The notes under the pieces: generated by a model
The model's input: only the letters and a program-made list of their open reading frames with translations
Told to the model about the DNA's origin: nothing
Database searches by the model: none
DNA from: an uncultured Prevotellaceae bacterium
Lineage (GTDB): Bacteria; Bacteroidota; Bacteroidia; Bacteroidales; Bacteroidaceae
Length of the DNA stretch: 41,302 nucleotides
Assembly (NCBI GenBank): GCA_900314715.1
Contig: OMWI01000030.1
Coordinates: 1 to 41,302, forward strand
Direction of reading: 5' to 3'
Part shown: piece by piece, positions 23,792 through 32,563 of the stretch
Numbering within the stretch: position 1 is the first letter of the stretch
Layout: each line of letters begins with the position of its first letter
Made by a program: the position numbers and the translations under genes

Positions 23792-26341
23792 ATGAAGAAG
23801 ATTATTTTCACAGCCCTACTCTGTTGTGGTTTTTCACTATGCCTGAATGCACAAAAGTTAACCCGCAACTATCAGAACCAATCACTTTCGAAAGTGCTTG
23901 AAGAACTCAATGCTGCCGTTGAAGGCAAGACCATTTTCTTTATCTATGACGATTTGGAGGATTTCACGGTAACTACCCATTTCCGCAATCTATCCTTGGA
24001 AGAAGCACTCAACGAAGTAATTGGCTTCTATCCAATCAAAGTGACCTACGATAACGACCAAATCTTCATCGAGTGCACGCAGAAAGAAGATACAAAGGTC
24101 ATTGGACGTATCGTAGATGAAGGTGGCAAGCCCATTGAATTTGCCAATGTATCTTTGCTTCAATACGATTCCATATTTATCAATGGTGGGGTGAGCAATG
24201 AGAATGGCGACTTTGTCATTCCTTGCAAGGAGAAACGCGTCATCGTCAAAGTATCGTATGTAGGTTATAAGACCACAACGAGAAATGTCAACGTGGGACA
24301 AATCGGCACCATCACTTTACAACCAGAGACCTATACCGTAAAGGGCATAGAGGTGAAGGGAGAGATTCCACAATACAGGATGGCTCAAGGAGGGTTGACG
24401 GTGGATGTGGAGCACTCTATCTTGCACGATATAGGTAATGCCGAGGATTTGCTTTCGATGCTACCATTAGTGCAAGGTCGCAACGGAAAGTTTGAGGTGT
24501 TGGCCAAAGGTGAACCTGAAATCTATATAAATAACAAAAAGGTTCGCGATGCGAACGAACTGAAACGGTTGAAATCGATAGATGTCAAAAACGTAGAGAT
24601 AATCACCTCGCCAGGTGCTAAATACAACGCAGAGGTGAATGCCGTGATTCGCATCAAGACGCTGAAACCACAAGGCGACGGATTCAGTTTGATGGCTACC
24701 AGTCGAACATGGAAGAATAACAAGTGGAGCAACTACGACGACCTGACCGTGAAGTATCGCACGGGCGGATTGGAGGCATTTGCCAACGTCGCTCTCGACA
24801 ACAGTCATTTCAGTAATGACCAAGATATTGATCAGGAACTACATATCAAAAAAGACCTGTTCAATGTTCATGCTACTTTGCCCGGTAGGAGTAGTTGGAC
24901 GCAGTTTGAGTATCAGGCAGGTGTGAGCTATGACTTCAATGCCGATCATTCCATCGGTCTGAGTTTCTCTTCACAGCACATTCTCTATGACAAATATAAG
25001 TCAGAGATGAAACAACACTATCTGAAGAACGGGGCATTCTACGGTGATGTCCTTTTGAAAACAGATATCAAAGAACTCAACAAACCTGTTTGGGAACTGA
25101 ACACATACTATGTGGGAAAGGCAGGGGAATTAGGTATCGACCTAAATGCCACTCTGTTGCGACGCGCTACTGAGAGTCATCTCAACCAGCAGGAGTTTAG
25201 CAAGGAACTTGCTGACCGAACGATTACCACCCTCAACAATGATGATCGCAAGATGATGGCAGGCAAACTGGTGTTGACTTATCCCATTTGGAAAGGCATA
25301 TTGAGTGGCGGTTCTGAGGCTTCCTCTACGCAGAGCCAAGGCAAGAATGTCAATCAAGAAGGCATCATCCCAGAAACCGAAAACGAGATGAAAGAAAAGA
25401 ATATTGCAGGTTTTGCCGAATACGAGTTGCCGCTTGGTCCGTGGCGTCTGAATGCTGGTCTTCGCTTTGAGCATGTAAAAGCGGATTACTACTCGTTTGA
25501 CGAATGGCAGAAAGAGCCCAGTCGCACCTATAATGATTGGTTTCCTAACGTGTCAGTAGCATGGCAGAAGGACAAGTGGAGTGCACAGTTGAGCTATGGT
25601 AAACGCATCACTCGACCACCTTACCGTATGCTGGAATCAAGGATTGTCTATGACAGTCGTATGTTCTATGAGGGCGGTAATCCGCTGTTGCGACCTTCGG
25701 TGCGAAAGAGCATCGACCTCAACCTGACTTATTCGTGGTTGACTTTCGTTGCTGGCTATACCCGCGAGAACGATCTGTTTACTCACATCGGTAGGGTCTA
25801 TGATGAGGAAAAGGAGATTGCCATCTTCCAACCTGTCAACTTCGACCATCAGGATCGTGTCTATGCCACTCTCGTTGTTTCACCAAAACTGGGATTCTGG
25901 CAACCATCCGCCACACTGCATTTCTATCAGCAGATGTTTGATGCAGAAGCATACGGTGCGCCAAAGAAACTGAACAAACCCGAATTCAGCTTCGACCTGA
26001 AAAACTGGTTTGTCATCAATCCCACCACGAAAGCATTCCTGCAAGTTCGCTATACAGGTAGCAACCACTGGGGATTTATGTATCGCGGCAGCGACTTTCA
26101 GGTAAATGCCAGTGTGCAAAAGTCTTTCTTCAAGGAGCGCCTCTCGTGTACACTCTATGCCAACGACATCTTCCGCACGTCAAAGACAAAGAATATCACT
26201 TATTATGCCATCGGCCAAACGTCTCAGAACTACTATGCCTATGAGCAGTGTGTGGGCATCACGCTCAGCTATAAAATCAACGCCACACATTCGAAGTATA
26301 AGGGTTCGGGTGCAGGAAACGACGAGAAGAATCGATTATAA
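23792..26341 (+). CDS. STN-domain TonB-dependent receptor-like outer-membrane beta-barrel protein
   Basis: 849 residues with a signal peptide (IIFTALLCCGFSLCLNAQ). Residues 23-95 are an STN signalling domain (LSKVLEELNAAVEGKTIFFI). Residues 105-180 are a carboxypeptidase-regulatory-like domain (VIGRIVDEGGKPIEFANVSL). A plug-like region follows (EDLLSMLPLVQGRNGKFEVL, GAKYNAEVNAVIRIKT), and then a beta-barrel of the OMP family 3 type ending in aromatic strands. No SusD gene follows, so it is probably a sensor/transporter for a small ligand rather than a glycan system. It forms a signalling triad with the sigma and anti-sigma genes. Confidence 0.9.
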   Translation: MKKIIFTALLCCGFSLCLNAQKLTRNYQNQSLSKVLEELNAAVEGKTIFFIYDDLEDFTVTTHFRNLSLEEALNEVIGFYPIKVTYDNDQIFIECTQKEDTKVIGRIVDEGGKPIEFANVSLLQYDSIFINGGVSNENGDFVIPCKEKRVIVKVSYVGYKTTTRNVNVGQIGTITLQPETYTVKGIEVKGEIPQYRMAQGGLTVDVEHSILHDIGNAEDLLSMLPLVQGRNGKFEVLAKGEPEIYINNKKVRDANELKRLKSIDVKNVEIITSPGAKYNAEVNAVIRIKTLKPQGDGFSLMATSRTWKNNKWSNYDDLTVKYRTGGLEAFANVALDNSHFSNDQDIDQELHIKKDLFNVHATLPGRSSWTQFEYQAGVSYDFNADHSIGLSFSSQHILYDKYKSEMKQHYLKNGAFYGDVLLKTDIKELNKPVWELNTYYVGKAGELGIDLNATLLRRATESHLNQQEFSKELADRTITTLNNDDRKMMAGKLVLTYPIWKGILSGGSEASSTQSQGKNVNQEGIIPETENEMKEKNIAGFAEYELPLGPWRLNAGLRFEHVKADYYSFDEWQKEPSRTYNDWFPNVSVAWQKDKWSAQLSYGKRITRPPYRMLESRIVYDSRMFYEGGNPLLRPSVRKSIDLNLTYSWLTFVAGYTRENDLFTHIGRVYDEEKEIAIFQPVNFDHQDRVYATLVVSPKLGFWQPSATLHFYQQMFDAEAYGAPKKLNKPEFSFDLKNWFVINPTTKAFLQVRYTGSNHWGFMYRGSDFQVNASVQKSFFKERLSCTLYANDIFRTSKTKNITYYAIGQTSQNYYAYEQCVGITLSYKINATHSKYKGSGAGNDEKNRL

Positions 26342-26356
26342 TTTCAGTATACGTTA

Positions 26357-26980
26357 TCAAGCAATGGCATTGATTGTCATTTGGAGTTTCTCTAAGAATT
26401 GCGCCGCTTGTCCACCATCCATCTGAACGTGATGGAATTGGAAGGAGATGGGTAAGGTGACTTTCAGCCAATGTTTGCGATACTTGCCCCACATCACCAT
26501 TGGATTGTTGAACCCCTTGGCATATTGGTTGACGATGCTGTCTATCTCGGTCTGGATGATGGCAGACGTGCCAATGACCATCATCTCGCTATCTAAGCAA
26601 AGATTGGTGCATTGCGATGCTGCTTTGTTACAGATGTCATGATAATCCTGACAAAACTTCTGCAAATCATCAATATATGGTATATCGCAATAGTTGATGC
26701 CCCCTTTGCAGTTGTTGATGACGGGCCCAATCGCAAGTTGGTCGAAACGAACCATCTTATCTTCAAAAGGCAAATCATAAAACTCTGCCATCTGACTTGC
26801 AGCCTTGCCAATGCACCAGCATAACAGCATGTTGAACTTCATGCCCCTTCGCCTACTGAATTTATAAAGACAAGTTACATCAAAAGACTTAACGAGGGTT
26901 ACCATGGGCATAGGCGACTTCATCCATAGTTCGAATGCCTCTGCCCGAGTTGTATCCTTGGGATTTATTTCCTGTCCCAT
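26357..26980 (-). CDS. CatA-like acetyltransferase (chloramphenicol acetyltransferase fold)
   Basis: 207 residues, close to the family's 213-220. The catalytic motif is present, HHVQMDG at 183-189 (FHHVQMDGGQAA). FNMLLCWCIGKAASQM and WGKYRKHWLKVTLPISFQFH also fit the type A acetyltransferase fold. Chromosomal CatA-like proteins of this kind often do not act on chloramphenicol, and the acceptor is unknown, so I do not claim resistance. It begins one base after the small membrane protein gene, at the end of a five-gene minus-strand run, and converges on the TonB receptor gene. Confidence 0.85.
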   Translation of the reverse strand: MGQEINPKDTTRAEAFELWMKSPMPMVTLVKSFDVTCLYKFSRRRGMKFNMLLCWCIGKAASQMAEFYDLPFEDKMVRFDQLAIGPVINNCKGGINYCDIPYIDDLQKFCQDYHDICNKAASQCTNLCLDSEMMVIGTSAIIQTEIDSIVNQYAKGFNNPMVMWGKYRKHWLKVTLPISFQFHHVQMDGGQAAQFLEKLQMTINAIA

Positions 26981-26981
26981 C

Positions 26982-27182
26982 TCATTGAAAAAAAAGAACG
27001 ATTCCTACTACGAGGAAAACGATTCCTAATAATCGCGTAATGACAACATAACTTTTAGAAGGACGTTTTCCTCCTACCGTTTTCCACTTTTCCGAAACAG
27101 CCCATATCTTGTTTGGGGAAATGAGCAACAAGCATAAACCAAAAATACAAAGTACAATCCCTGCAATAATTTCTTGATTCAT
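26982..27182 (-). CDS. Small two-helix membrane protein (DUF6199-like)
   Basis: 66 residues with two hydrophobic segments (IIAGIVLCIFGLCLLLISP and LLGIVFLVVGIVLFFQ) joined by a polar loop, NKIWAVSEKWKTVGGKRPSK. The loop pattern (P..IW...E.WK...PS..Y....R) resembles DUF6199 as I recall it. It is tightly packed between the SGNH hydrolase and CatA-like genes (11 and 1 base gaps), which supports it being a real gene. Function unknown. Confidence 0.75.
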   Translation of the reverse strand: MNQEIIAGIVLCIFGLCLLLISPNKIWAVSEKWKTVGGKRPSKSYVVITRLLGIVFLVVGIVLFFQ

Positions 27183-27193
27183 ATACCTTCCAT

Positions 27194-28072
27194 TTAAAAC
27201 TCTACTACAACTTCCATTAATTTCTCATACACACGCTTGCCCAATAGTTCTGCACCTTGAGCATCGAAGTGAAGACGGTCTTTTTGTATGGTAGCATCAC
27301 TCGCATCCACCACGTAGAAATGTGAATCTTCCTTGGCAAGATTTTCCAGTGCTTGAACGACTTGTTCACTTCTATCACGACTTTTCTCTGAGAATGTCCC
27401 GCAAATGAAAGGCAAATTGGCATAATCTTTATTACCAGTCTTTTCCACAAGATAAGCACGTACGTATGCCACCACCTTTTTCAAATTGTCATGATAGTGA
27501 GCGGCCATTTTCTTGTCACTCTCTCCTTGATGCCAAAGAAAGGCACGTATCTTATATCCTCCCTTATGATGAGCGAGTACATTGTCGATACATGCTCCTA
27601 TGTTTTCCGTGAAAGCCTTCAACAACGATTTTCCACCCTTGTCTGCCGCTGCCGTTGAAGCGAGATATTCTTCAGAGGCATTCCAATACATTCCGTTATT
27701 GCTTGAGCAAGCCGTATCAATAGCCGTACCTCCCAACGATTCCTTGATGATATAGAAGTCGCGCTTACTCTGTTGGTCAAGCAGATAATAGACAATGGCA
27801 TCATAGCCCCATCGTTCATGATTGTCGGGCTTGGCTACTCGTGGCCAAAATCGTTCAAACTGCCCGCCTCCTGAAATAGTATCGCTACCATACGACCACC
27901 AACAATGTTTATAGCCGTTTTGCTTGATATAATCGGGTAAGTCATCGTTGCTCACCCTACCATCCGTATTTGATTGACCAGCGACAATGATGACATTCGC
28001 AGGTTTCTTTTTTGCATTTGTCCCAATGCCAAGACAAAGCAACAGGGACATGATGATGATTCTATATTTCAT
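27194..28072 (-). CDS. SGNH/sialate O-acetylesterase-like secreted esterase
   Basis: 292 residues from the ATG at 28072, which gives a signal peptide (IIIMSLLLCLGIGTNA); a start 20 codons earlier would spoil it. Block I is VIIVAGQSNTDG with the nucleophile Ser. FLWHQGESD is the block typical of the DUF303/sialate O-acetylesterase group, and QKDRLHFDAQG carries the catalytic Asp and His. Such enzymes remove O-acetyl groups from glycans. The start overlaps the TraB gene stop by four bases (ATGA), so the two are coupled. The actual substrate is unknown. Confidence 0.87.
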   Translation of the reverse strand: MKYRIIIMSLLLCLGIGTNAKKKPANVIIVAGQSNTDGRVSNDDLPDYIKQNGYKHCWWSYGSDTISGGGQFERFWPRVAKPDNHERWGYDAIVYYLLDQQSKRDFYIIKESLGGTAIDTACSSNNGMYWNASEEYLASTAAADKGGKSLLKAFTENIGACIDNVLAHHKGGYKIRAFLWHQGESDKKMAAHYHDNLKKVVAYVRAYLVEKTGNKDYANLPFICGTFSEKSRDRSEQVVQALENLAKEDSHFYVVDASDATIQKDRLHFDAQGAELLGKRVYEKLMEVVVEF

Positions 28073-28989
28073 TGTATTATTATTTGTTCTACTTCGTATC
28101 CTACAGCTCGGAGAAGATGAATGATACCGCATTCACCAATCAGATGACCAGAGCCAAAAACAAACATTGTCGGTTTTTCGCGCATGGCAGCTATCATCTT
28201 CGAAAGCCATTTCTCGTTGCGGTCTTTATACACCTTCGTATGATTGCTTATTTGGGGAAGTATCAAACTGATAAACCCATCGATATTTCCTGTTCTCCAA
28301 TAATGATATGTCGTCTCATATTCTTTCGTCATTTTCTGTTTGCGTTCATCGTAGCTCTTGAGAAATGCCATGAGCGAGTCTGCTTGTTCTTCTATTGTTT
28401 GAGGCAATCTATCTTGATGTTCCGCTAAGTCTTCCAACTTGATATTCTCGTCATCAAGTTGGCCGATGTTCCATCCGCGTTCCTTGGCTTTTTGCATCAG
28501 ATACATGTCCATTCCTCCTTGTTTTTTCATCATTTGACTCGGAAGGCGCGAGGCGAGCAAATTGAGAAAATAACCAGGAGGCATCTTCTGAAAATCCTTC
28601 CATTTTTCATCACCTAAATCTATCGGCAAGACCTCCCTAAATTTCTCCTTCAATATAACGGTACTTTCCTTGTCTATGACATCGAAGATAGTCTTGCCTT
28701 CAGGATATCTTATCGTTTGTTTCCCTTTTTTCTGACTACTTAAATTGTTTGTCCAGAGATTATTAAACCCTTTGGGGCCAATCTCCACATACATCTGTTG
28801 ACATTGACTTTCAGCTATCTTATATTCGGCAACGCTATCAAGTAGGGTTCCAGGCAGATTATGTATCGTACCTAACATGAACGAAGGCTCTTTCAGTTCT
28901 CCCCCACTAATGCGGAAAAGAAACTGAGCATGTATCGTAACGATAGCCAAAGTAGACAGACAAATAAATACAATCAGTTTCTTTATCAT
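28069..28989 (-). CDS. TraB/GumN-family protein, exported
   Basis: 306 residues with a signal peptide (LIVFICLSTLAIVTIHAQ). The family's N-terminal motif is SFMLGTIHNLPG and the C-terminal one is FVFGSGHLIGECGIIHLLRA, which together provide the conserved GTxH and GxxH residues. TraB/Tiki-type proteins are putative metalloproteases. The gene overlaps its neighbours on both sides by four bases, so the esterase, this gene and the SGNH gene form one transcription and translation unit. Confidence 0.9.
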   Translation of the reverse strand: MIKKLIVFICLSTLAIVTIHAQFLFRISGGELKEPSFMLGTIHNLPGTLLDSVAEYKIAESQCQQMYVEIGPKGFNNLWTNNLSSQKKGKQTIRYPEGKTIFDVIDKESTVILKEKFREVLPIDLGDEKWKDFQKMPPGYFLNLLASRLPSQMMKKQGGMDMYLMQKAKERGWNIGQLDDENIKLEDLAEHQDRLPQTIEEQADSLMAFLKSYDERKQKMTKEYETTYHYWRTGNIDGFISLILPQISNHTKVYKDRNEKWLSKMIAAMREKPTMFVFGSGHLIGECGIIHLLRAVGYEVEQIIIQ

Positions 28990-29681
28990 TGTTTGGGATT
29001 ATCATTGTTTATCAACCACGCAAATCCTTTCGCCATTCGCTTTTCCGAATCCACGAAATGATTACCTACGTTCCATTCAAGAGTAGTGTTAATATCCTGT
29101 CCTACCAAAAGTTCATATTGCTTTCTGATAGTAACACCCACTTGAGACATAACGGGGTGTTTTGTTCGTTCTTCCTTATCGCCAAGACTCAGGTAAATGG
29201 ATTTAGGAAAAGTTTTCCTATCCATGACATAATTCATCCAATGGGGAAACCACACCGACGGAGATGCTGCTACGATGCCAGAAAACTTATCTGTTTGGTA
29301 AGCCACCCAAAGAGAGAACAAGCCTGCAAGCGAATAGCCACCGAGATAGCAATGATTCGTTTCAAATCCTTTCTCTTTAAATGTAGGCAATAACATATCC
29401 GCGACATACGACAATGTTTCTTCCGCCCCATCTCCGAAAGGTTCTTTGCCAAACACAGGTGGAGCCGACCACGGAGTAAGTTCTTTATTCCAATCGTTTA
29501 TCTTAAAAGCCACCAATGAATACGGTTTTGTTGACAAACGGGATATTTCTTCCACCTCTTTGTCAAGCAATTCCAAATCATGCTCATCCACGGGTTGAAT
29601 GAACAAATATGTAGCTTCGGGTTGACCGAAAATATAGCACTCACGACCAGAGATTATCTCATGTCTTATCGTATTCGTCAT
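28986..29681 (-). CDS. Alpha/beta-hydrolase-fold esterase (esterase D-like)
   Basis: 231 residues, no signal peptide. The nucleophile elbow is GGYSLAGLFSLW and a segment after it, VAASPSVWFPHWM, is typical of enterochelin-esterase/esterase-D relatives. The candidate His is in WNVGNHFVD. It is the first gene of the five-gene minus-strand run. No consensus promoter box was found in the 77-base gap upstream. Confidence 0.82.
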   Translation of the reverse strand: MTNTIRHEIISGRECYIFGQPEATYLFIQPVDEHDLELLDKEVEEISRLSTKPYSLVAFKINDWNKELTPWSAPPVFGKEPFGDGAEETLSYVADMLLPTFKEKGFETNHCYLGGYSLAGLFSLWVAYQTDKFSGIVAASPSVWFPHWMNYVMDRKTFPKSIYLSLGDKEERTKHPVMSQVGVTIRKQYELLVGQDINTTLEWNVGNHFVDSEKRMAKGFAWLINNDNPKQ

Positions 29682-29758
29682 GTAGTTTTCAGTTGATGAG
29701 TTTGACTAATCAGTTGTTTTGATGCAAAAATGATACTATCTTGTTACTGATGAATTGT

Positions 29759-30445
29759 TCACACCCATTCGAAGTTTTCCTTTCCTGCACCAATCTCGAA
29801 ATGATACTTGGCAATGCCTAAATCCATTTGGGTGAAACCTATCAAGGAAAAGACTTTCTTGGCGTGTACCTGATGATGACCATTCATATGACCTACATAC
29901 TCAAAGGAGAACTTCTGTTGGTTGACTGCCGTAGGTGCAAGCAAGGCTGCTTCCACTCCCTTTCTGAACCACTCTGGAGTATTGTCGCTGATATTGCTTA
30001 CTTGTTCTACCGTTTTGATTTTATGACTGACGCCTTGCGTTTCTCCATAACCAAGCGCAATGTATGCTTGAATGGTTTCACCCTCGTTGAGCACATACGT
30101 ACCTGGTATTTTAGAATAACTGAGTCCTACCCAACAAGTATTCAATCCCAATGTCTGTGCCAACAATACCAATTGTTCGCCATAATAGCCAATGCGATAA
30201 TCCAAATCATCTGCCTTTCTTCCAGCCATCACGAAATAGTTCTGCACATGGCGGAACTTTCCATATTTCGCCAGTTTTCCTTGAAAGGCTTTGGATTCAT
30301 TCTGTATCAACTGGATATGAAGATTTCCTTCACGGTTTACTTCCGCGATTTTCTCTTGAAGTACCTTAACCACTTCATCCGTCAAGGGTTGTTCTATAAA
30401 TGCCCTTACACTATGTCGGGCTTGAATGGCTTCTTGTAGTGTCAT
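29759..30445 (-). CDS. Nitroreductase-family FMN oxidoreductase
   Basis: 228 residues. The N-terminal FMN-contact motif is QARHSVRAFIEQPLTDE. Further family features are FVMAGRKADDLDYRIGYYGE, LAQTLGLNTCWVGLSYSK and AALLAPTAVNQQKF, all matching the nitroreductase group common in Bacteroidetes. It is expected to use NAD(P)H to reduce nitro or quinone compounds; the natural acceptor is unknown. It stands between the lipoprotein gene and the esterase operon on the same strand, with gaps of 43 and 77 bases. Confidence 0.9.
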   Translation of the reverse strand: MTLQEAIQARHSVRAFIEQPLTDEVVKVLQEKIAEVNREGNLHIQLIQNESKAFQGKLAKYGKFRHVQNYFVMAGRKADDLDYRIGYYGEQLVLLAQTLGLNTCWVGLSYSKIPGTYVLNEGETIQAYIALGYGETQGVSHKIKTVEQVSNISDNTPEWFRKGVEAALLAPTAVNQQKFSFEYVGHMNGHHQVHAKKVFSLIGFTQMDLGIAKYHFEIGAGKENFEWV

Positions 30446-30488
30446 TGTCTTATGGTTGTCGATGGTTTATTATCATGTCTTTACCTAC

Positions 30489-31340
30489 TCACTTACTTGG
30501 GCCAAATTCATTCACTTTCTTGTGCTTGCTGATTTGCAAGTTGGTCTTCGGCAAATACTCTGCCAACAAGTTATAGAGGTCGGGATCAAACTCCTGTAAT
30601 TCCTCTCGGGTGTTACACCAATTGTGTTTGCCATCAGTATGTGGCATCTCTGCATTCACGTTGAACCAATCTTGCACACCTTCGGCAAAGTATTCTTCCT
30701 TATCGGTCTCACGATAGGTATTTGTCAACAATCCCTTTTTCTTGGCATTCTCATAACATTGTTTGAGTCGGGTATCAAAGTCGGGCACTGCCAACATCAA
30801 ACCAATGAGGTGAATGCTATGGGCAAACTCGTGAATGAGAATGTCTTCTGCATGATACTTGTCTATCTGATAGGCCAACACGTTTTCCTCCGCGCAACTG
30901 GTAAGCGGTAGTTCCAAATCACCGCCCAATCCACGGGCACGCAAATCCCAATTCAATGTCGTATCGTTCACCAAATGTCGATGTTCAGGAATATCCGTTG
31001 TTCCTTCATAACGAGCCATGATAGCGATGCGAGTTCCGCGAGCCACCATCGAATCCAATACGGCTTTGGGAAGCATGGAAGTCATGGCATAAAGCGTACG
31101 ATGGGCAGCCGTGAATGCAGAATCGGGAACGCGCCACGAAGAAATCAATGGCAAACCGTTCACGTCAACATATTTTTTGTAAAAAGCGTCTAAGTGAAGA
31201 GAGTCGGGCGGAGTGGTCACAACGCATTCAGGCACATTGAGCACTTCCTCGTTCTCAGCAGTTTCTTTCTGTGCTCCACCTTGGCAAGCACTCAAGACAA
31301 ACAAACAGCCTATTGCTGCCATCAAAATGATTTGTTTCAT
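30489..31340 (-). CDS. Zinc-metallopeptidase-like lipoprotein
   Basis: 283 residues from the ATG at 31340; the promoter at 31376-31406 rules out the earlier in-frame ATG. The lipobox is LFVLSAC. The mature part contains HEFAHSIH, an HExxH zinc motif, and 40 to 50 residues later EEYFAEGVQDWF, whose Glu is a plausible third ligand. This arrangement resembles anthrax-lethal-factor-like peptidases, but the overall family is uncertain to me. It should be tethered to the envelope. Proteolytic activity and substrate are inferred from the motif alone. Confidence 0.75.
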   Translation of the reverse strand: MKQIILMAAIGCLFVLSACQGGAQKETAENEEVLNVPECVVTTPPDSLHLDAFYKKYVDVNGLPLISSWRVPDSAFTAAHRTLYAMTSMLPKAVLDSMVARGTRIAIMARYEGTTDIPEHRHLVNDTTLNWDLRARGLGGDLELPLTSCAEENVLAYQIDKYHAEDILIHEFAHSIHLIGLMLAVPDFDTRLKQCYENAKKKGLLTNTYRETDKEEYFAEGVQDWFNVNAEMPHTDGKHNWCNTREELQEFDPDLYNLLAEYLPKTNLQISKHKKVNEFGPSK

Positions 31341-31375
31341 CGGTGTAATTGTTGTAAGTTGTAATAATCTGACGA

Positions 31376-31406
31376 CAAAGATACGAAAAGTAGTGTGCAT
31401 AACAAA
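31376..31406 (-). promoter_or_regulatory. Promoter of the metallopeptidase-like lipoprotein gene
   Basis: On the minus strand TTTG (31406-31403), 19 bases, then TATCTTTG (31383-31376). This is a full -33/-7 consensus and fixes the start codon at 31340. Confidence 0.75.
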
Positions 31407-31456
31407 GAAACTTGTTTCTTTTTTTGTCCGAAACTATTCTCTTGTCACACAATTCG

Positions 31457-31493
31457 CTCCCCTCTCTCGTTGGAGAGAGGGCGGTATGAGGCT
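31457..31493 (-). repeat. Palindromic GC-rich repeat, copy 3 (intergenic, inverted)
   Basis: The complement reads AGCCTCATACCGCCCTCTCT and ends AGAGAGGGGAG, the same element as at 1126-1164 and 4108-4145 but outside any gene. It shows the non-coding form of a repeat that elsewhere is translated. Confidence 0.75.
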
Positions 31494-31499
31494 TTTTTC

Positions 31500-31880
31500 T
31501 ACCTCAAACTTCTTAACAAAGTTTTGTCTGGATTTTCTTGCATTCCAGAGTTAGAGAAGCGGAAAAATGCATTAAAACACAGGAAAAGATTCGTTTTTCT
31601 GAGAAAATAATGAGTTTCGACTGATTATATATATAGTTTTTAAGCATAACTCATATCTTTACGAGTGCTAAAGCTATGCTTTACGAACCAAAAAACAATG
31701 CTTTTTTCATCGAAAAAATAGGATTTTTGCTCGTTATTTCAATCGTCCATTTTTACAAGCAACTGATTATTAAATAGTTAACAAAATCTTGCTATTTTTC
31801 ATTATTTCGCACCAAGTCTAAAAGATTTTGAAATAACGCCTGGAAAATGAGCCTAAATTGCGAAATAGCATGACAAACAA
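31500..31880. other. AT-rich intergenic stretch with a nested hairpin
   Basis: No convincing gene on either strand. One structured spot stands out: AAGCATA (31642-31648) and TATGCTT (31675-31681) enclose a second stem ACTC/GAGT (31649-31652, 31663-31666). It could be part of a small RNA or a decayed repeat. Nothing else was recognised. Confidence 0.35.
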
Positions 31881-31979
31881 AAATGCCGTTAGGCATAAGA
31901 TAACAATAGCCAACTATGCAGTTGTACCAATAGATACGGCTGCATAGTTGGCTATTATCATCCAATGCCTACGGCATTT
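31881..31979. repeat. 99-bp nested inverted repeat
   Basis: The outer arms are 31881-31896 (AAATGCCGTTAGGCAT) and 31965-31979 (ATGCCTACGGCATTT), complementary but for one bulged base. The inner arms are 31905-31921 and 31940-31956, a perfect 17-bp pair (AATAGCCAACTATGCAG and its complement) with an 18-base loop. It starts 20 bases beyond the stop of the lipoprotein gene at 31999. It could be a MITE-like element or a very strong 3' hairpin. Confidence 0.75.
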
Positions 31980-31998
31980 CTTCCAAATCTTTTGTCAA

Positions 31999-32400
31999 TT
32001 ATTTCTTAGGTTGCGGCTGAACGTCGAACACTGTTTGAGCAGGCTTCACCACACAATTTGTGCCAAGGTCAACACCCCAACCAATAAATCCACCAAGCAA
32101 GATGTTGCCAAATGCCCAACCATTAACGGTCTTTGACAAAATGATGTCACTGAAATTATAGTGTTCAGAAGTAATTTTAATGCGCTGACCATCTAATTTG
32201 TGCCTGTCCACCTGAACTACCGCAGGTAGAGTTACACCAGAATAAGTCTGTTTGGTCGTTGTGATATTTACTGGTTCATTAACATTACCATTGATAGTGA
32301 TACTTGGGGCTCCTCCAGAAACAATGGTTGCACAAGAGGAAAGGAACATTGAAACTACTGTTGCAATGATTACTGAATGGGATAAAATAGTTTTTTTCAT
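31999..32400 (-). CDS. Small lipoprotein with PEGA-like domain
   Basis: 133 residues from the ATG at 32400; a start 24 codons earlier would place the signal internally and lie upstream of the promoter. The lipobox is SMFLSSC. The mature protein has a beta-rich segment resembling PEGA repeats (VNITTTKQTYSGVTLPAVVQ, HKLDGQRIKITSEHYNF). It is followed by a Gly-rich hydrophobic stretch (AFGNILLGGFIGWGVDLGTN) found in many small envelope lipoproteins of this type. Function unknown. It stands alone, flanked by the 99-bp inverted repeat on its 3' side. Confidence 0.8.
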   Translation of the reverse strand: MKKTILSHSVIIATVVSMFLSSCATIVSGGAPSITINGNVNEPVNITTTKQTYSGVTLPAVVQVDRHKLDGQRIKITSEHYNFSDIILSKTVNGWAFGNILLGGFIGWGVDLGTNCVVKPAQTVFDVQPQPKK

Positions 32401-32453
32401 ATTAAATAAAAATTTAGCAAACAATAATATGTGTCTCTTGTAAAACACAATTG

Positions 32454-32461
32454 CAAAGTTA
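32454..32461 (-). promoter_or_regulatory. -7 box (TAACTTTG) for the PEGA-like lipoprotein gene
   Basis: On the minus strand TAACTTTG lies about 53 bases upstream of the ATG at 32400 and fits TAnnTTTG; no good -33 TTTG is present. Confidence 0.5.
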
Positions 32462-32563
32462 AGTAAAATCATTAAAACATCAGCATATTAAACGAAAAAA
32501 ACTTATAAAATGTACACCATAAATATACTATCGGATATTTGCGATGACGATTCTCTCATTCAC

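Noticed and set aside
23792-26341. Polysaccharide utilisation locus with SusC
   Set aside because: There is no SusD gene and no glycan enzyme beside it; the receptor is of the STN/OMP family 3 type.
26357-26980. Chloramphenicol resistance gene
   Set aside because: The CatA fold and HHxxxDG motif are present, but divergent chromosomal members often do not acetylate chloramphenicol, so resistance is not claimed.
29828-30439. 203-codon frame opposite the nitroreductase gene
   Set aside because: It is the antisense shadow of a clear nitroreductase and its translation resembles no protein.
31213-31554. 113-codon plus-strand frame over the lipoprotein start and repeat copy 3
   Set aside because: It crosses a promoter and a palindromic repeat and lacks a recognisable protein pattern.
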